NCBI RefSeq assembly: GCF_014332695.1
Contig: NZ_MBUA01000031.1
Coordinates: 62,001 to 126,000 of the forward strand
Direction of reading: 5' to 3'
DNA: 64,000 nt
From: Flavihumibacter stibioxidans
GTDB lineage: Bacteria; Bacteroidota; Bacteroidia; Chitinophagales; Chitinophagaceae
The stretch's first letter is position 1. The number at the start of each line of letters is the position of its first letter. The notes under the pieces are model-generated. The model was not told the DNA's origin. It ran no database searches and saw only the letters and a program-made list of their open reading frames with translations. The position numbers were made by a program, and so were the translations under genes. Shown here piece by piece: positions 17,281-26,144 of this stretch.

Positions 17281-17318
17281 TGCAAACGATTGAAATTCTG
17301 GTATGATATCATTTCAAT
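17281..17318 (-). promoter_or_regulatory. Possible operator region upstream of the NagB fusion gene
   Basis: The 339-base gap 17192-17530 holds no gene that I can see. Within it TGCAAACGATTGAA (17281-17294) fits the LacI-family operator form TGnAAnCGnTTnCA except for one end base. It overlaps a perfect inverted repeat ATTGAAAT (17289-17296) / ATTTCAAT (17311-17318) separated by 14 bases. The sites lie 90-127 bases upstream of the start. No LacI-type regulator gene is in the window. Confidence 0.45.
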
Positions 17319-17460
17319 TTATTCCATCAGTTATCAGTCATGTCCTATTCCGACTTCATGAACCCCCTTTCATATTTTACTGGAGTTTCCAGCAACCAGC
17401 ATGTTGATTAAATTTTGTAACGCCGGTCCCGGTTTCAGACGGCAATTGCAATGGTGAACG

Positions 17461-17488
17461 AAAAAAAAAGACCGGAACCTTTCCGGTC
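17461..17488 (-). terminator. Rho-independent terminator of the CocE-type hydrolase gene
   Basis: On the minus strand stem GACCGGAA / TTCCGGTC with a 3-base loop is followed by nine T. It starts about 43 bases past the stop codon at 17531. Confidence 0.9.
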
Positions 17489-17530
17489 CGGTCTGTAAAT
17501 TATTCGATCAATGCTTCTGATTAGTAAGTC

Positions 17531-19429
17531 CTATTTCAGGACCGGCAGCAGGATGGATGACGCAAACTTATTATCGTGAAGGATCCTGATGGTGGCTTTC
17601 TGGAAATCACTGTCCTTTGCTTCGTAAATGTTCATAAACTTTTGCGGATTGCGGTCCATCAGTGGAAACCAGCTGCTCTGGATCTGGATCATCAGGCGAT
17701 GCCCTTTTTTAAAAGTATGGGCAATATCGGGCAGCTCGAACTTTACATTCTCAGGCAGGTTGGGTTTAAACGGAACGGGCTGCTCAAAGCTTTTCCTGAA
17801 TTTTCCCCGCATGATTTCACCCCTTACCAGCATCTGGTAACTACCCATGGGATAGGAGCCGCCGGCAGTTCTTGCGGGTTGGGGGATGGCATCACTATAT
17901 GCAAAATCATCCGGGAAGACATCGATTACCTTAACCACAAAATCGGCATCGGTACTGCTGATACTCACCATCAGGTCGGCTATTACCGGTCCGGCAAGGG
18001 TCAGATCCTCCTGCAGCGGGGCTGTTTCGAAGGTGAGTACATCAGGACGGCGACTGGCGAAACGCTGGTCATCAGTCATGTACTCGCGGGTACGTGAATA
18101 GTGCACATCTTCCGTATAGGGAACGGGTTTGGCAGGATCACTGATATATTCGGAAGGCTGGCTTTTAGTGGCTGGCCTGTTCCATGAAAGACCTCCATTC
18201 TCCGACAGGTAAATAGGTTGGAGTTTCATTGCTTCCGGGGGCCAGGCACTGAATTCCTTCCAGGCATTTTCTCCGGAAAAGAATACAGTTGCCTCAGCCA
18301 GTTTAGGTTCTTCGCCTTTACCCTTCAGGAAATAATTGAAAAATGGTATTTCAATATTATTCTGGTACCACTCGGATGTCCTGCTGCCGAAACGTACATT
18401 GCCCAGGTAGCTGCCATCTCCGCGGCTCCATTGACCATGGAACCAGGGCCCCATAACGATCCTGTTATTGGTGGACTTGCTCTGCTTTTCAATGGCTTTG
18501 TATAGGTTCCAGGCACCGTATGTATCTTCTGCATCGAACAGTCCGCCAACAGTAAGCATAACCGGCTTGATATTATACATGGCCCTCCTTGCATCGCGTG
18601 CCTTCCAGAAATCGTCATAATTGGGATGGGCATACAGGTCTTTCCAGAACTTGATGGTGTCGCCTGTCAGTTTCATGAAATTGGGCAGGGCACCGATATC
18701 CAGCATGGTTTTGTAGTTGTCATTCCTGGGTAGATTCAGCTTGTTGACAGGGCCACGCGTGGTAGGTGCTGGCCTTGGGTAGCCGAAACCACCGGCATAA
18801 AAATCAAATCCATCCATAATAGCCAATGCCCCGTTGTGGTGGAAATCGTCGCCGATGAACCAATCGGTGACAGGCGCCTGCGGGCTGACAGCCTTGAGCG
18901 CGGGGTGGCCGCTGGCAGCAGCCATGGTCGAATAAAATCCCGGGTAGGAAATGCCAAAAACGCCCACATTGTTATTGTTGTTAGGCAGGTTTTTGGTGAG
19001 CCATTCAATGGCATCATAGGTATCGCTTGATTCGTCGATATCGGTATTGCTTTTTTTATTGTGGTTGAATGGACGAACGTCTTCAAATACACCCTCACTC
19101 ATCCAGCGTCCCCTTACATCCTGCAGCACGATGATATATCCTTCCCGCATATAATATTTCCAATGCGTTTCCCAGAAAGCACGCCAGTTCTGCTCGCCGT
19201 AAGGTGCACAGGAATAGGGCGTTCGGCTCATCAGGATGGGATGCTTTTCAGAGGCATCTTTGGGCATATAAATAGAAGTAAAAAGTTTAACCCCGTCGCG
19301 CATGGGGATATACCTTTCCATTTTTACATAATTGTCCCGGATCCAGGCCGAATCCTGTGTATTGATTGTCTGGGCTGTTGTTATCAATGTACCGAATACG
19401 GCAGTTAATAAAATCACTAATTTTCTCAT
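17531..19429 (-). CDS. Secreted CocE/NonD-family serine hydrolase (S15-like)
   Basis: 632 residues from ATG 19429 (MRKLVILLTAVFGTLITTAQ), which begins a clear signal peptide. The frame stays open to 19732, but that stretch overlaps the divergent glycosylasparaginase gene and is rejected. The alpha/beta-hydrolase domain shows MRDGVKLFTSIYMP, LQDVRGRWMSEG and the nucleophile in VGVFGISYPGFYSTMAAA. A C-terminal beta-rich X-Pro dipeptidyl-peptidase-like domain starts near residue 370 (DVLTFETAPLQEDLTLAGPVIADL). Relatives include alpha-amino-acid ester hydrolases and glutaryl-7-ACA acylases. The natural substrate is probably an acylated peptide or ester in the periplasm. A strong terminator follows. 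Confidence 0.92.
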   Translation of the reverse strand: MRKLVILLTAVFGTLITTAQTINTQDSAWIRDNYVKMERYIPMRDGVKLFTSIYMPKDASEKHPILMSRTPYSCAPYGEQNWRAFWETHWKYYMREGYIIVLQDVRGRWMSEGVFEDVRPFNHNKKSNTDIDESSDTYDAIEWLTKNLPNNNNNVGVFGISYPGFYSTMAAASGHPALKAVSPQAPVTDWFIGDDFHHNGALAIMDGFDFYAGGFGYPRPAPTTRGPVNKLNLPRNDNYKTMLDIGALPNFMKLTGDTIKFWKDLYAHPNYDDFWKARDARRAMYNIKPVMLTVGGLFDAEDTYGAWNLYKAIEKQSKSTNNRIVMGPWFHGQWSRGDGSYLGNVRFGSRTSEWYQNNIEIPFFNYFLKGKGEEPKLAEATVFFSGENAWKEFSAWPPEAMKLQPIYLSENGGLSWNRPATKSQPSEYISDPAKPVPYTEDVHYSRTREYMTDDQRFASRRPDVLTFETAPLQEDLTLAGPVIADLMVSISSTDADFVVKVIDVFPDDFAYSDAIPQPARTAGGSYPMGSYQMLVRGEIMRGKFRKSFEQPVPFKPNLPENVKFELPDIAHTFKKGHRLMIQIQSSWFPLMDRNPQKFMNIYEAKDSDFQKATIRILHDNKFASSILLPVLK

Positions 19430-19526
19430 GTCAATTATATTGGTGAAACTGTAGGCATATTCCGAGATAATAAATGTACAGAAATGATTCCTGAAATGTT
19501 TTACTTTGACTTTCAAATCGATTAGC

Positions 19527-20558
19527 ATGTTAGAAAGGAGAAAATTTTTGCAGCACTCACTGCTGGGCTCACTCGCTGTTCTTGTTGGAAAAAATAAAAT
19601 CCAGGCGGCTACCGGCCTGAGTCCCGCTTCAATGGTGAAACCTGTGGTCATTTCCACCTGGGCGCCTAATTCGAAAGCCAACCTGGCTGCATGGAAAATT
19701 CTTTCAGCAAATGGCAGGGCACTGGATGCCATTGAGAAAGGTATCCATGTTACTGAGGCTGATCCTACGGATCAAAGTGTGGGATATGGCGGTTTGCCAG
19801 ACCGCGATGGGAAAGTGACTGTTGACAGTTGTGTGATGGATGAAAAAGGCAATTGTGGAGCGGTGATGTGCCTGGAACATATCCTGCACCCGGTTTCAGT
19901 TGCCCGCCTGGTAATGGAAAAAACACCACATGTGCAACTGGTTGGGGAAGGCGCTTTGAAATTTGCAGTATCGGAAGGTTTTGAAAAAGTAAACCTTCTT
20001 ACCCCGGAAGCCGAAAAAGCCTGGCGTAACTGGCTGAAGGCTTCAAAATATGATCCGATGATTACGGTGGAACACCTGGAGGAAAGGAACCGGAAAAACA
20101 AGGTGAAACCCGGCCAGCAGAACAATCACGATACGATCGGAATGCTTGCTATTGATATGAGCGGTAACCTCAGCGGTGCCTGTTCCACCAGCGGCATGGC
20201 ATTTAAAATGAATGGAAGGGTGGGTGATTCCCCTATTATTGGTGCCGGCCTGTATGTAGACAATGAAGTGGGCGCAGCCACTGCAACTGGCGTTGGAGAA
20301 GAGATCGTTCGGGTTTGTGGCTCACATGTGGTGGTAGAGATGATGCGCAACGGTCATTCCCCCGAAGAAGCCTGTAAAAAAGCCATTGAAAGAATTGTAA
20401 AAAGGAATGGTATTGAAAAGGCGAAAGAATTACAGGCTGCCTTCGTTGCCATTAACAAGCAGGGGGAAGTGGGCGCTTATTCCCTTATTGCCGGATTCAC
20501 TTACGCGGTCCATACTCCCGATGGCGCCTATACCAGGGAAGCAAAACATTTACTCTGA
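19527..20558 (+). CDS. Glycosylasparaginase, N4-(beta-N-acetylglucosaminyl)-L-asparaginase family
   Basis: Ntn hydrolase that cuts the GlcNAc-asparagine bond of N-glycoproteins; 343 residues from ATG 19527. The N-terminus MLERRKFLQHSLLGSLAVLVG has a twin-arginine-like signal (RRKFLQ), suggesting export. The nucleophile threonine that is exposed by self-cleavage is in NHDTIGMLAIDMSG, followed by GACSTSGMAFKMNGRVGDSPIIGAGLYVDN and GAATATGVGEEIVRVCG, all typical. The frame open to 19506 is not needed. The stop overlaps the cutC start by one base (TGATG), so translation is probably coupled. With the NagB fusion 2.3 kb away it fits glycoprotein sugar scavenging. Confidence 0.94.
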   Translation: MLERRKFLQHSLLGSLAVLVGKNKIQAATGLSPASMVKPVVISTWAPNSKANLAAWKILSANGRALDAIEKGIHVTEADPTDQSVGYGGLPDRDGKVTVDSCVMDEKGNCGAVMCLEHILHPVSVARLVMEKTPHVQLVGEGALKFAVSEGFEKVNLLTPEAEKAWRNWLKASKYDPMITVEHLEERNRKNKVKPGQQNNHDTIGMLAIDMSGNLSGACSTSGMAFKMNGRVGDSPIIGAGLYVDNEVGAATATGVGEEIVRVCGSHVVVEMMRNGHSPEEACKKAIERIVKRNGIEKAKELQAAFVAINKQGEVGAYSLIAGFTYAVHTPDGAYTREAKHLL

Positions 20559-21274
20559 TGGTACTGGAGCTTATAGCATTCAACATCGAAAGCTGCCGGC
20601 TAATAGAACAGGCCGGGGGTGGGCGGATTGAACTCTGTGCCAACCCGGTTGAAGGGGGCACAACCGTTTCGTATGGAATGCTTAAAGCGGCGAGGGAAGC
20701 GGTGAACATTCCGGTATTTCCGATCATCCGGCCAAGGGGCGGTGATTTTCTTTATAACAGTGAAGAGTACACGATAATGCAGCAGGATGTCCGACTGTGC
20801 AGGGAGATCGGTATGGATGGCGTGGTGATCGGTTTGCTGGACAGGTTCGGCAAGGTTGATAAGGCCCGCACTGCCAGGTTGGTGGAACTGGCTTATCCGA
20901 TGGAAGTTACCTTTCACCGGGCGTTTGACCATGTCAGTGAACCCCTGGCAGCACTGGAAGATGTTATACAGTGTGGTTGTGTGCGCATCCTTACTTCTGG
21001 TGGTGCAGATACTGCCTTGCAGGGACTTCCATCCCTTCAGCAATTGGTAGGTTCCGCCGACGACCGGATCATCATTTTGCCAGGTTCCGGTATTCGTTCC
21101 GGCAATATCAGGCAACTGGCTGAAGCAACGGGGCTGCAGGAATTTCATAGTTCAGCCAGAACCATACTGAAAAGCGGAATGGCTTATGTCAACGGAAATA
21201 TGACGGAAAGGTTGGAGACTTATACGGTTGACCCGGAGGAAGTAAGGGCCTGCATAAAAGCAATGAACAGGTAA
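20558..21274 (+). CDS. cutC: CutC family protein
   Basis: TIM-barrel protein of 238 residues. It starts MVLELIAFNIESCRLIEQAGGGRIELCANPVEGGTT, with later FPIIRPRGGDFLYNSEE, VTFHRAFDHVSEPLAALEDVI and RILTSGGADTALQG, all family hallmarks. The family was named for copper homeostasis, but that role is doubtful and the real activity is unknown. Its start overlaps the glycosylasparaginase stop, which hints at a role in sugar or amide metabolism (inference). A hairpin (21264-21299) covers its stop codon. Confidence 0.93.
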   Translation: MVLELIAFNIESCRLIEQAGGGRIELCANPVEGGTTVSYGMLKAAREAVNIPVFPIIRPRGGDFLYNSEEYTIMQQDVRLCREIGMDGVVIGLLDRFGKVDKARTARLVELAYPMEVTFHRAFDHVSEPLAALEDVIQCGCVRILTSGGADTALQGLPSLQQLVGSADDRIIILPGSGIRSGNIRQLAEATGLQEFHSSARTILKSGMAYVNGNMTERLETYTVDPEEVRACIKAMNR

Positions 21275-21299
21275 ATGAATTGCTTCATAAACCTGTTCA
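21264..21299. terminator. Hairpin across the cutC stop codon, possible bidirectional terminator
   Basis: Perfect 9-base arms TGAACAGGT (21264-21272) and ACCTGTTCA (21291-21299) enclose an inner stem ATGAA/TTCAT (21275-21279, 21284-21288). The TAA at 21272-21274 lies on it. It sits between convergent cutC and pyk. No long T run. Confidence 0.6.
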
Positions 21300-21325
21300 C
21301 TGTTGAATCCCTTGATCTATTCGTC

Positions 21326-22816
21326 CTACAGAACTTTTGTGATCTTCAGTACATTCGTTGGTAAATGCTCCTTTACCGGTGTGCTTCCCGTATTTACAAC
21401 AACATCTCCTGCATTAAGGAAGCCTCTTTCCTTAAGTATTTCAATCTGGTCTGAAACGATATCATCCAGGCTGTCTTCCTCCTCATAAAAGAATGCGCGA
21501 ACACCCCAGCTAAGGCTCAACTGGTTCACCAAAGTTTTTTCCTTTGTGAAAATATACAGCGGAGAGCGGGGGCGGTAACTGGATAACATAAAACCGGTAT
21601 AACCGCTCTGCGTCATACCAATCAATGCATCGGCATTAACATCCTTCGCAATCTTGCAGGCATTGTAACAAACTGCATCGCTCAGAAAAGAGGGGGAGTG
21701 AGGCTGGGGAGTGAGATCCTCTTCACGGTTATAGTAATATGCTTTCCTTTCGATTTCACCGATGATCTTGCTCATGGTTTCAATTACCAGAACGGGATGC
21801 TGACCTGTAGCGGTTTCGCCACTCAGCATTACAGCATCGGCACCTTCCATCACTGCATTGGCTACATCCGTTACCTCACTGCGGTTGGGCTTAACGCGGT
21901 CAATCATGCTCTCCATCATCTGGGTAGCTACAATGACCGGCTTGGCGCGGTGCATACATTTCCGGATAATGTCTTTCTGGATCAGCGGAACCTGCTCCAT
22001 GGGGATTTCAATACCCAGATCGCCGCGGGCGATCATCACCCCATCACTTTCCAGGATAAGGTCTCGCAGGTTCGTGATGGCCTCCGGCATTTCAATTTTG
22101 GAAATAACCTTTGTCTTGCTGTCATGTTTATTCAGGATAGCACGAAGTTCCAGGAGGTCTTCCACCCGCTTCACAAATGACAGTGCAACCCAGTCGAGTT
22201 TCTGTTCAATGATGAAATCAAGGTCGATCAGGTCTTTTTCGGTTAATGCTGGTAGTGATATCTTTGTGTCCGGCAGGTTGATCCCTTTTTTAGAGGAAAG
22301 TTTGCCGCCCAGGGTAACCCTCACCTTTACATCATTTTGTGCGGTGATCTCCACCACTTCGACTTCAATTTTACCATCATCAATAAAAATGCGGTTTCCG
22401 ACCACCACATCTGCGTACAGGTTCGGGTAACTTACGTAGATCTTTTCAAGGGTGCCTACGCATTTTGTATTGGTAAAGGTGAGAATGTCACCTTCATTTA
22501 CCATAATGCCATTGTTCTCAATTTCACCAACCCTGAGTTTTGGGCCTTGCAGGTCACCCAGGATGGCGATATTGTATGGTTCGGTGGAGTTTATATTACG
22601 GATATGCCCAATGATCTGGGCCTTGTCTTCGTGGGAGCCATGCGAAAAGTTCAACCTGAATACATTCACACCCGCCTTCACAAGGTCCAGGAGTTTTTCG
22701 TATGTATCGCAGGCTGGTCCTACGGTTGCTACAATTTTGGTTCTTTTGAAAGCATGCTGCCTGCCTGCTTCTTTATCCATTTGCTGGTGCAGGTACTTGG
22801 AGGCGTTTTTTGACAT
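21326..22816 (-). CDS. pyk: Pyruvate kinase
   Basis: Last step of glycolysis: phosphoenolpyruvate plus ADP to pyruvate plus ATP. 496 residues from ATG 22816 (MSKNASKYLHQQMDKEAG); the frame open to 22885 would overlap pfkA. Family marks are RTKIVATVGPACDTYEKL, FRLNFSHGSHEDKAQII, the catalytic KIEMPEAI, MIARGDLGIEIPMEQVP and the VMLSGETATGQHPV segment. The C-terminal regulatory domain is complete (GDVVVNTGSTPVKEHLPTNVLKI). It lies 35 bases downstream of pfkA, a glycolytic pair likely on one transcript. Confidence 0.98.
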   Translation of the reverse strand: MSKNASKYLHQQMDKEAGRQHAFKRTKIVATVGPACDTYEKLLDLVKAGVNVFRLNFSHGSHEDKAQIIGHIRNINSTEPYNIAILGDLQGPKLRVGEIENNGIMVNEGDILTFTNTKCVGTLEKIYVSYPNLYADVVVGNRIFIDDGKIEVEVVEITAQNDVKVRVTLGGKLSSKKGINLPDTKISLPALTEKDLIDLDFIIEQKLDWVALSFVKRVEDLLELRAILNKHDSKTKVISKIEMPEAITNLRDLILESDGVMIARGDLGIEIPMEQVPLIQKDIIRKCMHRAKPVIVATQMMESMIDRVKPNRSEVTDVANAVMEGADAVMLSGETATGQHPVLVIETMSKIIGEIERKAYYYNREEDLTPQPHSPSFLSDAVCYNACKIAKDVNADALIGMTQSGYTGFMLSSYRPRSPLYIFTKEKTLVNQLSLSWGVRAFFYEEEDSLDDIVSDQIEILKERGFLNAGDVVVNTGSTPVKEHLPTNVLKITKVL

Positions 22817-22851
22817 ATGTTGGAATTTCTTTGCTTGCTGATTTAATCTGA

Positions 22852-23838
22852 TCAGGATGCAAGGATTTTTACAATCCTCATCCATTCTTCATTGATCTTC
22901 TGTTTGGCTTTAACTGCATTCTCCAGGGGGGTATAATGCATTTTATTGTTCTGGATGCCAACCATCACATTATGTTTACCTGTGAGAAGGCATTCTACTG
23001 CATGGTATCCCATCCGGCTTGCGATCAGACGGTCAATGCAGGAAGGAGAGCCGCCCCGCTGTATATGCCCCAGGATACAAACCCTTGCATCTACGTTAGG
23101 CATTTTTTCCTTTACAACCCTGGCAACCTGTTCGGCACCGCCAAATTCATCCCCTTCGGCCACAACAATAAGGTTCACCAGTTTCTTTCGCTTTTCTTTT
23201 TCCTGTAAGCTGGCAATAACACTTTCAATATCTGTTTTCCTCTCAGGGATCAGGATATGCTCCGCGCCGGTGGCTATACCACTATGAAGTGCAATGTAAC
23301 CGGCATCGCGGCCCATCACTTCAATGATAAAAAGACGATCGTGTGCATCAGCAGTATCACGAATTTTATCGATGGCCTCAACAGCAGTATTTACCGCAGT
23401 GTCGAAACCAATGGTAAAATCCGTTCCCGCAATATCCTTATCAATAGTACCGGGTAATCCGATACAGGGGATGTCAAACTCCTTGCTGAAGCGGAGGGCA
23501 CCATTAAAACTTCCGTCACCACCAATTACCACCAGACCATTAATGCCTCTTTTTTTCAGGTTATCATATGCTCTCTTGCGGCCATCATATTCATAGAAAT
23601 CCTTGCTTCTCGCAGTTTTAAGGATTGTGCCGCCCCGCTGAATAATATTGGCCACAGACCGTGATTCCATCTTGAAAATATCATCCTCTACCATTCCGTT
23701 GTAACCTCTTAATACACCATAAACTTCCAGACCATGGTATAAGCTGGTTCTTACAACTGCCCTGATAGCTGCGTTCATCCCCGGAGAATCGCCCCCGGAA
23801 GTCAAAACGCCGATTTTTGTGACCTTTCTGTCGCTCAT
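22852..23838 (-). CDS. pfkA: ATP-dependent 6-phosphofructokinase
   Basis: Phosphorylates fructose-6-phosphate to the 1,6-bisphosphate, the committing step of glycolysis. 328 residues, normal for the bacterial ATP-PFK. Motifs: LTSGGDSPGMNAAIRAVVR, the GGDGSF ATP loop as VIGGDGSFNGAL, catalytic GTIDKDIAGTDFTIGFDTA, EVMGRDAGYIALHSGIATGAE and ILGHIQRGGSPSCIDR. The glycine-glycine-aspartate-glycine pattern indicates ATP rather than pyrophosphate as donor. It is the first gene of pfkA-pyk, with a TATTTTTG box about 90 bases upstream. Confidence 0.98.
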   Translation of the reverse strand: MSDRKVTKIGVLTSGGDSPGMNAAIRAVVRTSLYHGLEVYGVLRGYNGMVEDDIFKMESRSVANIIQRGGTILKTARSKDFYEYDGRKRAYDNLKKRGINGLVVIGGDGSFNGALRFSKEFDIPCIGLPGTIDKDIAGTDFTIGFDTAVNTAVEAIDKIRDTADAHDRLFIIEVMGRDAGYIALHSGIATGAEHILIPERKTDIESVIASLQEKEKRKKLVNLIVVAEGDEFGGAEQVARVVKEKMPNVDARVCILGHIQRGGSPSCIDRLIASRMGYHAVECLLTGKHNVMVGIQNNKMHYTPLENAVKAKQKINEEWMRIVKILAS

Positions 23839-23922
23839 CGAATTAAATTAATTAGTTTGGTTTAACATGCTCATTGGTGGCCAGCTTCGTTAGGACCTAT
23901 CAGAAATTTCAAATAGGCGCGC

Positions 23923-23930
23923 CAAAAATA
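23923..23930 (-). promoter_or_regulatory. Possible -7 box of pfkA-pyk
   Basis: TATTTTTG on the minus strand fits TAnnTTTG, 85-92 bases before the pfkA start. The surrounding 14-mer GCCAAAAATAAGGA also occurs upstream of the arginine deiminase gene near 29579. No TTG is seen at -33. Confidence 0.4.
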
Positions 23931-24010
23931 AGGATTTGAAACGATTATGTAAGCTGTGAGTCATCCGTGCATTTTTCCTTATACTTGCTTTCCGGTAAAT
24001 CCAGATTATT

Positions 24011-26134
24011 ATGGTGAATAAATTTTATCAAACCGCCTTGCTTACGTTTGTTAGTTTTCAGGCCTTCTCGCAACTTAATTACCCTGTCAGCCGAAAAACA
24101 GATACGATCGACCAGTACGGCAACATTTCGGTACCCGATCCGTATCGCTGGCTGGAAAATGATAACAGTGAAGAAACCAGGGCATGGGTGGCAGAACAAA
24201 ATAAACTGACCTTTGGTTACCTGGAGCAGATCCCATTCCGTAATGCCTGGAAGGATAGGATGCTGCAGGTCAGCAACTACGAGAAATTTTCAGCGCCTTT
24301 CCGGAAAGGCGAGTATTTTTATTATTATAAAAATAATGGCCTGCAAAACCAGTCCGCGCTCTTCAGGACCAAGGGACTGACAGGGAAAGAGGAATTGGTG
24401 ATTGATCCTAATCTTCTTTCGCCCGATGGTACTACCCGGCTTACGAGTTTTGTTTTGTCCAGGGACGGGCGATTTGCCGTTTATGCGCTGTCAAAAGGCG
24501 GTTCAGACTGGCAGACCTACCTGGTCCGCGACATGGAAAGCGGGCAAACACTTGCAGATACTATTGAATGGGTAAAGGTATCTACTATCGCCTGGCAGGG
24601 AAATGGATTTTATTACAGTCGCTATCCCGCCCCCGAAAAAGGAAAGGAGTTGTCCACCAAAAATGAGAATCACCAGGTTTTTTATCATACTATCGGCACT
24701 TCCCAGGGTGCAGATAAACTGGTTTATGAAGATCCGGCAAACCCGCAAAGGTTTCATATCGCCTCCACCAGCATGGATGAACGGTTTGTGATCCTGAATA
24801 TCAGCGACCGGGGCAAAGGCCTGATGGGGAACGCCCTCTATTTTAAAGATGCCGGCTCCCGGGAAGAGAGCTGGCAGCCCATCGTGAAAGATGTCGGTCA
24901 TTTTACCTACAACTGGGTGGACAATATTGGCGACAATATCATCCTGCGCACCAATGAAGACGCCCCTAATTATAAACTGGTGAGCCTTGAGGCGAGCGAT
25001 CCCGCCAAAGAAAGCTGGAAGACCCTCATTAAGGAAGGGAAATTCCCCATTCAAAACGCTGTTACCGGTGGAGGGAAACTCTTTCTTAATTACCTCGAAA
25101 ACGTGAGTTCGCATGTATATATGTACCAGCCCGATGGAAAACTGGTGAAAGAGATCCGCCTGCCCGGAATCGGCAATGCCAGCGGATTCGGCGGAAACCC
25201 CGACGATAAAGTGCTCTTTTTTACCTTCAGTTCCTACACCTATCCACCCACTATTTTCAGGTTCGACCCGGTTACCGGCAACAGCCAGGTTTTTCGGGCA
25301 CCCAAGATTCCGGGTTATTCGCCGGAAGCTTTCGAAACCCGCCAGGTGTTTTATCCCAGTAAAGACGGTACCATGGTACCTATGTTCATTACTGCCAGGA
25401 AGGGCCTGCAACGCAATGGCGACAACCCTTTGTTGCTTTACGCCTATGGTGGTTTTAATATCAGCATGACACCAGGTTTCAGTGCGGTAAATCTCACCTG
25501 GCTTGAGCAGGGGGGAATATATGTAGTGGCCAACCTTCGAGGAGGGTCAGAGTTCGGAGAAAAATGGCATGAGGCAGGCATGCTGGAGAAAAAGCAGAAT
25601 GTGTTTGATGATTTTATTGCTGCCGCAGAATTCCTGGTTAAAGAAAAATACACCCGCCCGGCCAAACTGGCCATCCAGGGAGGTTCCAATGGTGGCCTCC
25701 TGATCGGAGCGGTGATCAATCAGCGGCCAGAGTTATTCGGGGTTGCTATTCCGCAGGTTGGTGTGATGGATATGCTGCGCTACCAGAAATTCACCATTGG
25801 CTGGAACTGGATCGCGGAATATGGCTCCAGCGAAAAGCCTGAGCAGTTTGGTTTTCTTTACAAATATTCGCCGATCCATAATATCAGGGAGGGAATCAAA
25901 TATCCAGCTACCATCATCACAACTGCCGATCATGATGACAGGGTCGTGCCTGCGCATTCCTTTAAATATGCCGCTACCATTCAGGAGAAATACAAAGGGA
26001 AAAATCCACTTCTGATAAGGATCGACACGAAATCAGGGCATGGCGCCAGTAACCTCACCAAATCAATTGAGTTGTCGGCTGACCTGATGTCTTTCAGTTT
26101 TTACCAGATGGGAATCAAACCATCTTTTAAATGA
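24011..26134 (+). CDS. Secreted prolyl oligopeptidase (family S9)
   Basis: 707 residues. The signal peptide MVNKFYQTALLTFVSFQAFSQ is followed by the mature start LNYPVSRKTDTIDQYGNISV and DPYRWLENDNSEETRAWV, typical of the S9A N-terminus. A seven-bladed propeller covers about 80-430. In the C-terminal hydrolase domain the nucleophile serine is in IQGGSNGGLLIGAVINQRPELF, the aspartate in TTADHDDRVVPAHSFKYAA and the histidine in SGHGASN. It would cut after proline in short periplasmic peptides. It ends 10 bases before the SDR gene, on the same strand. Divergent from pfkA. Confidence 0.95.
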   Translation: MVNKFYQTALLTFVSFQAFSQLNYPVSRKTDTIDQYGNISVPDPYRWLENDNSEETRAWVAEQNKLTFGYLEQIPFRNAWKDRMLQVSNYEKFSAPFRKGEYFYYYKNNGLQNQSALFRTKGLTGKEELVIDPNLLSPDGTTRLTSFVLSRDGRFAVYALSKGGSDWQTYLVRDMESGQTLADTIEWVKVSTIAWQGNGFYYSRYPAPEKGKELSTKNENHQVFYHTIGTSQGADKLVYEDPANPQRFHIASTSMDERFVILNISDRGKGLMGNALYFKDAGSREESWQPIVKDVGHFTYNWVDNIGDNIILRTNEDAPNYKLVSLEASDPAKESWKTLIKEGKFPIQNAVTGGGKLFLNYLENVSSHVYMYQPDGKLVKEIRLPGIGNASGFGGNPDDKVLFFTFSSYTYPPTIFRFDPVTGNSQVFRAPKIPGYSPEAFETRQVFYPSKDGTMVPMFITARKGLQRNGDNPLLLYAYGGFNISMTPGFSAVNLTWLEQGGIYVVANLRGGSEFGEKWHEAGMLEKKQNVFDDFIAAAEFLVKEKYTRPAKLAIQGGSNGGLLIGAVINQRPELFGVAIPQVGVMDMLRYQKFTIGWNWIAEYGSSEKPEQFGFLYKYSPIHNIREGIKYPATIITTADHDDRVVPAHSFKYAATIQEKYKGKNPLLIRIDTKSGHGASNLTKSIELSADLMSFSFYQMGIKPSFK

Positions 26135-26144
26135 TAAAAAACGG

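Noticed and set aside
19430-19732. N-terminal extension of the CocE-type hydrolase
   Set aside because: It overlaps the divergent glycosylasparaginase coding region and comes before a clear signal peptide at 19429.
24503-25411. 302-codon minus-strand frame
   Set aside because: Antisense to the prolyl oligopeptidase gene, no recognisable domain.
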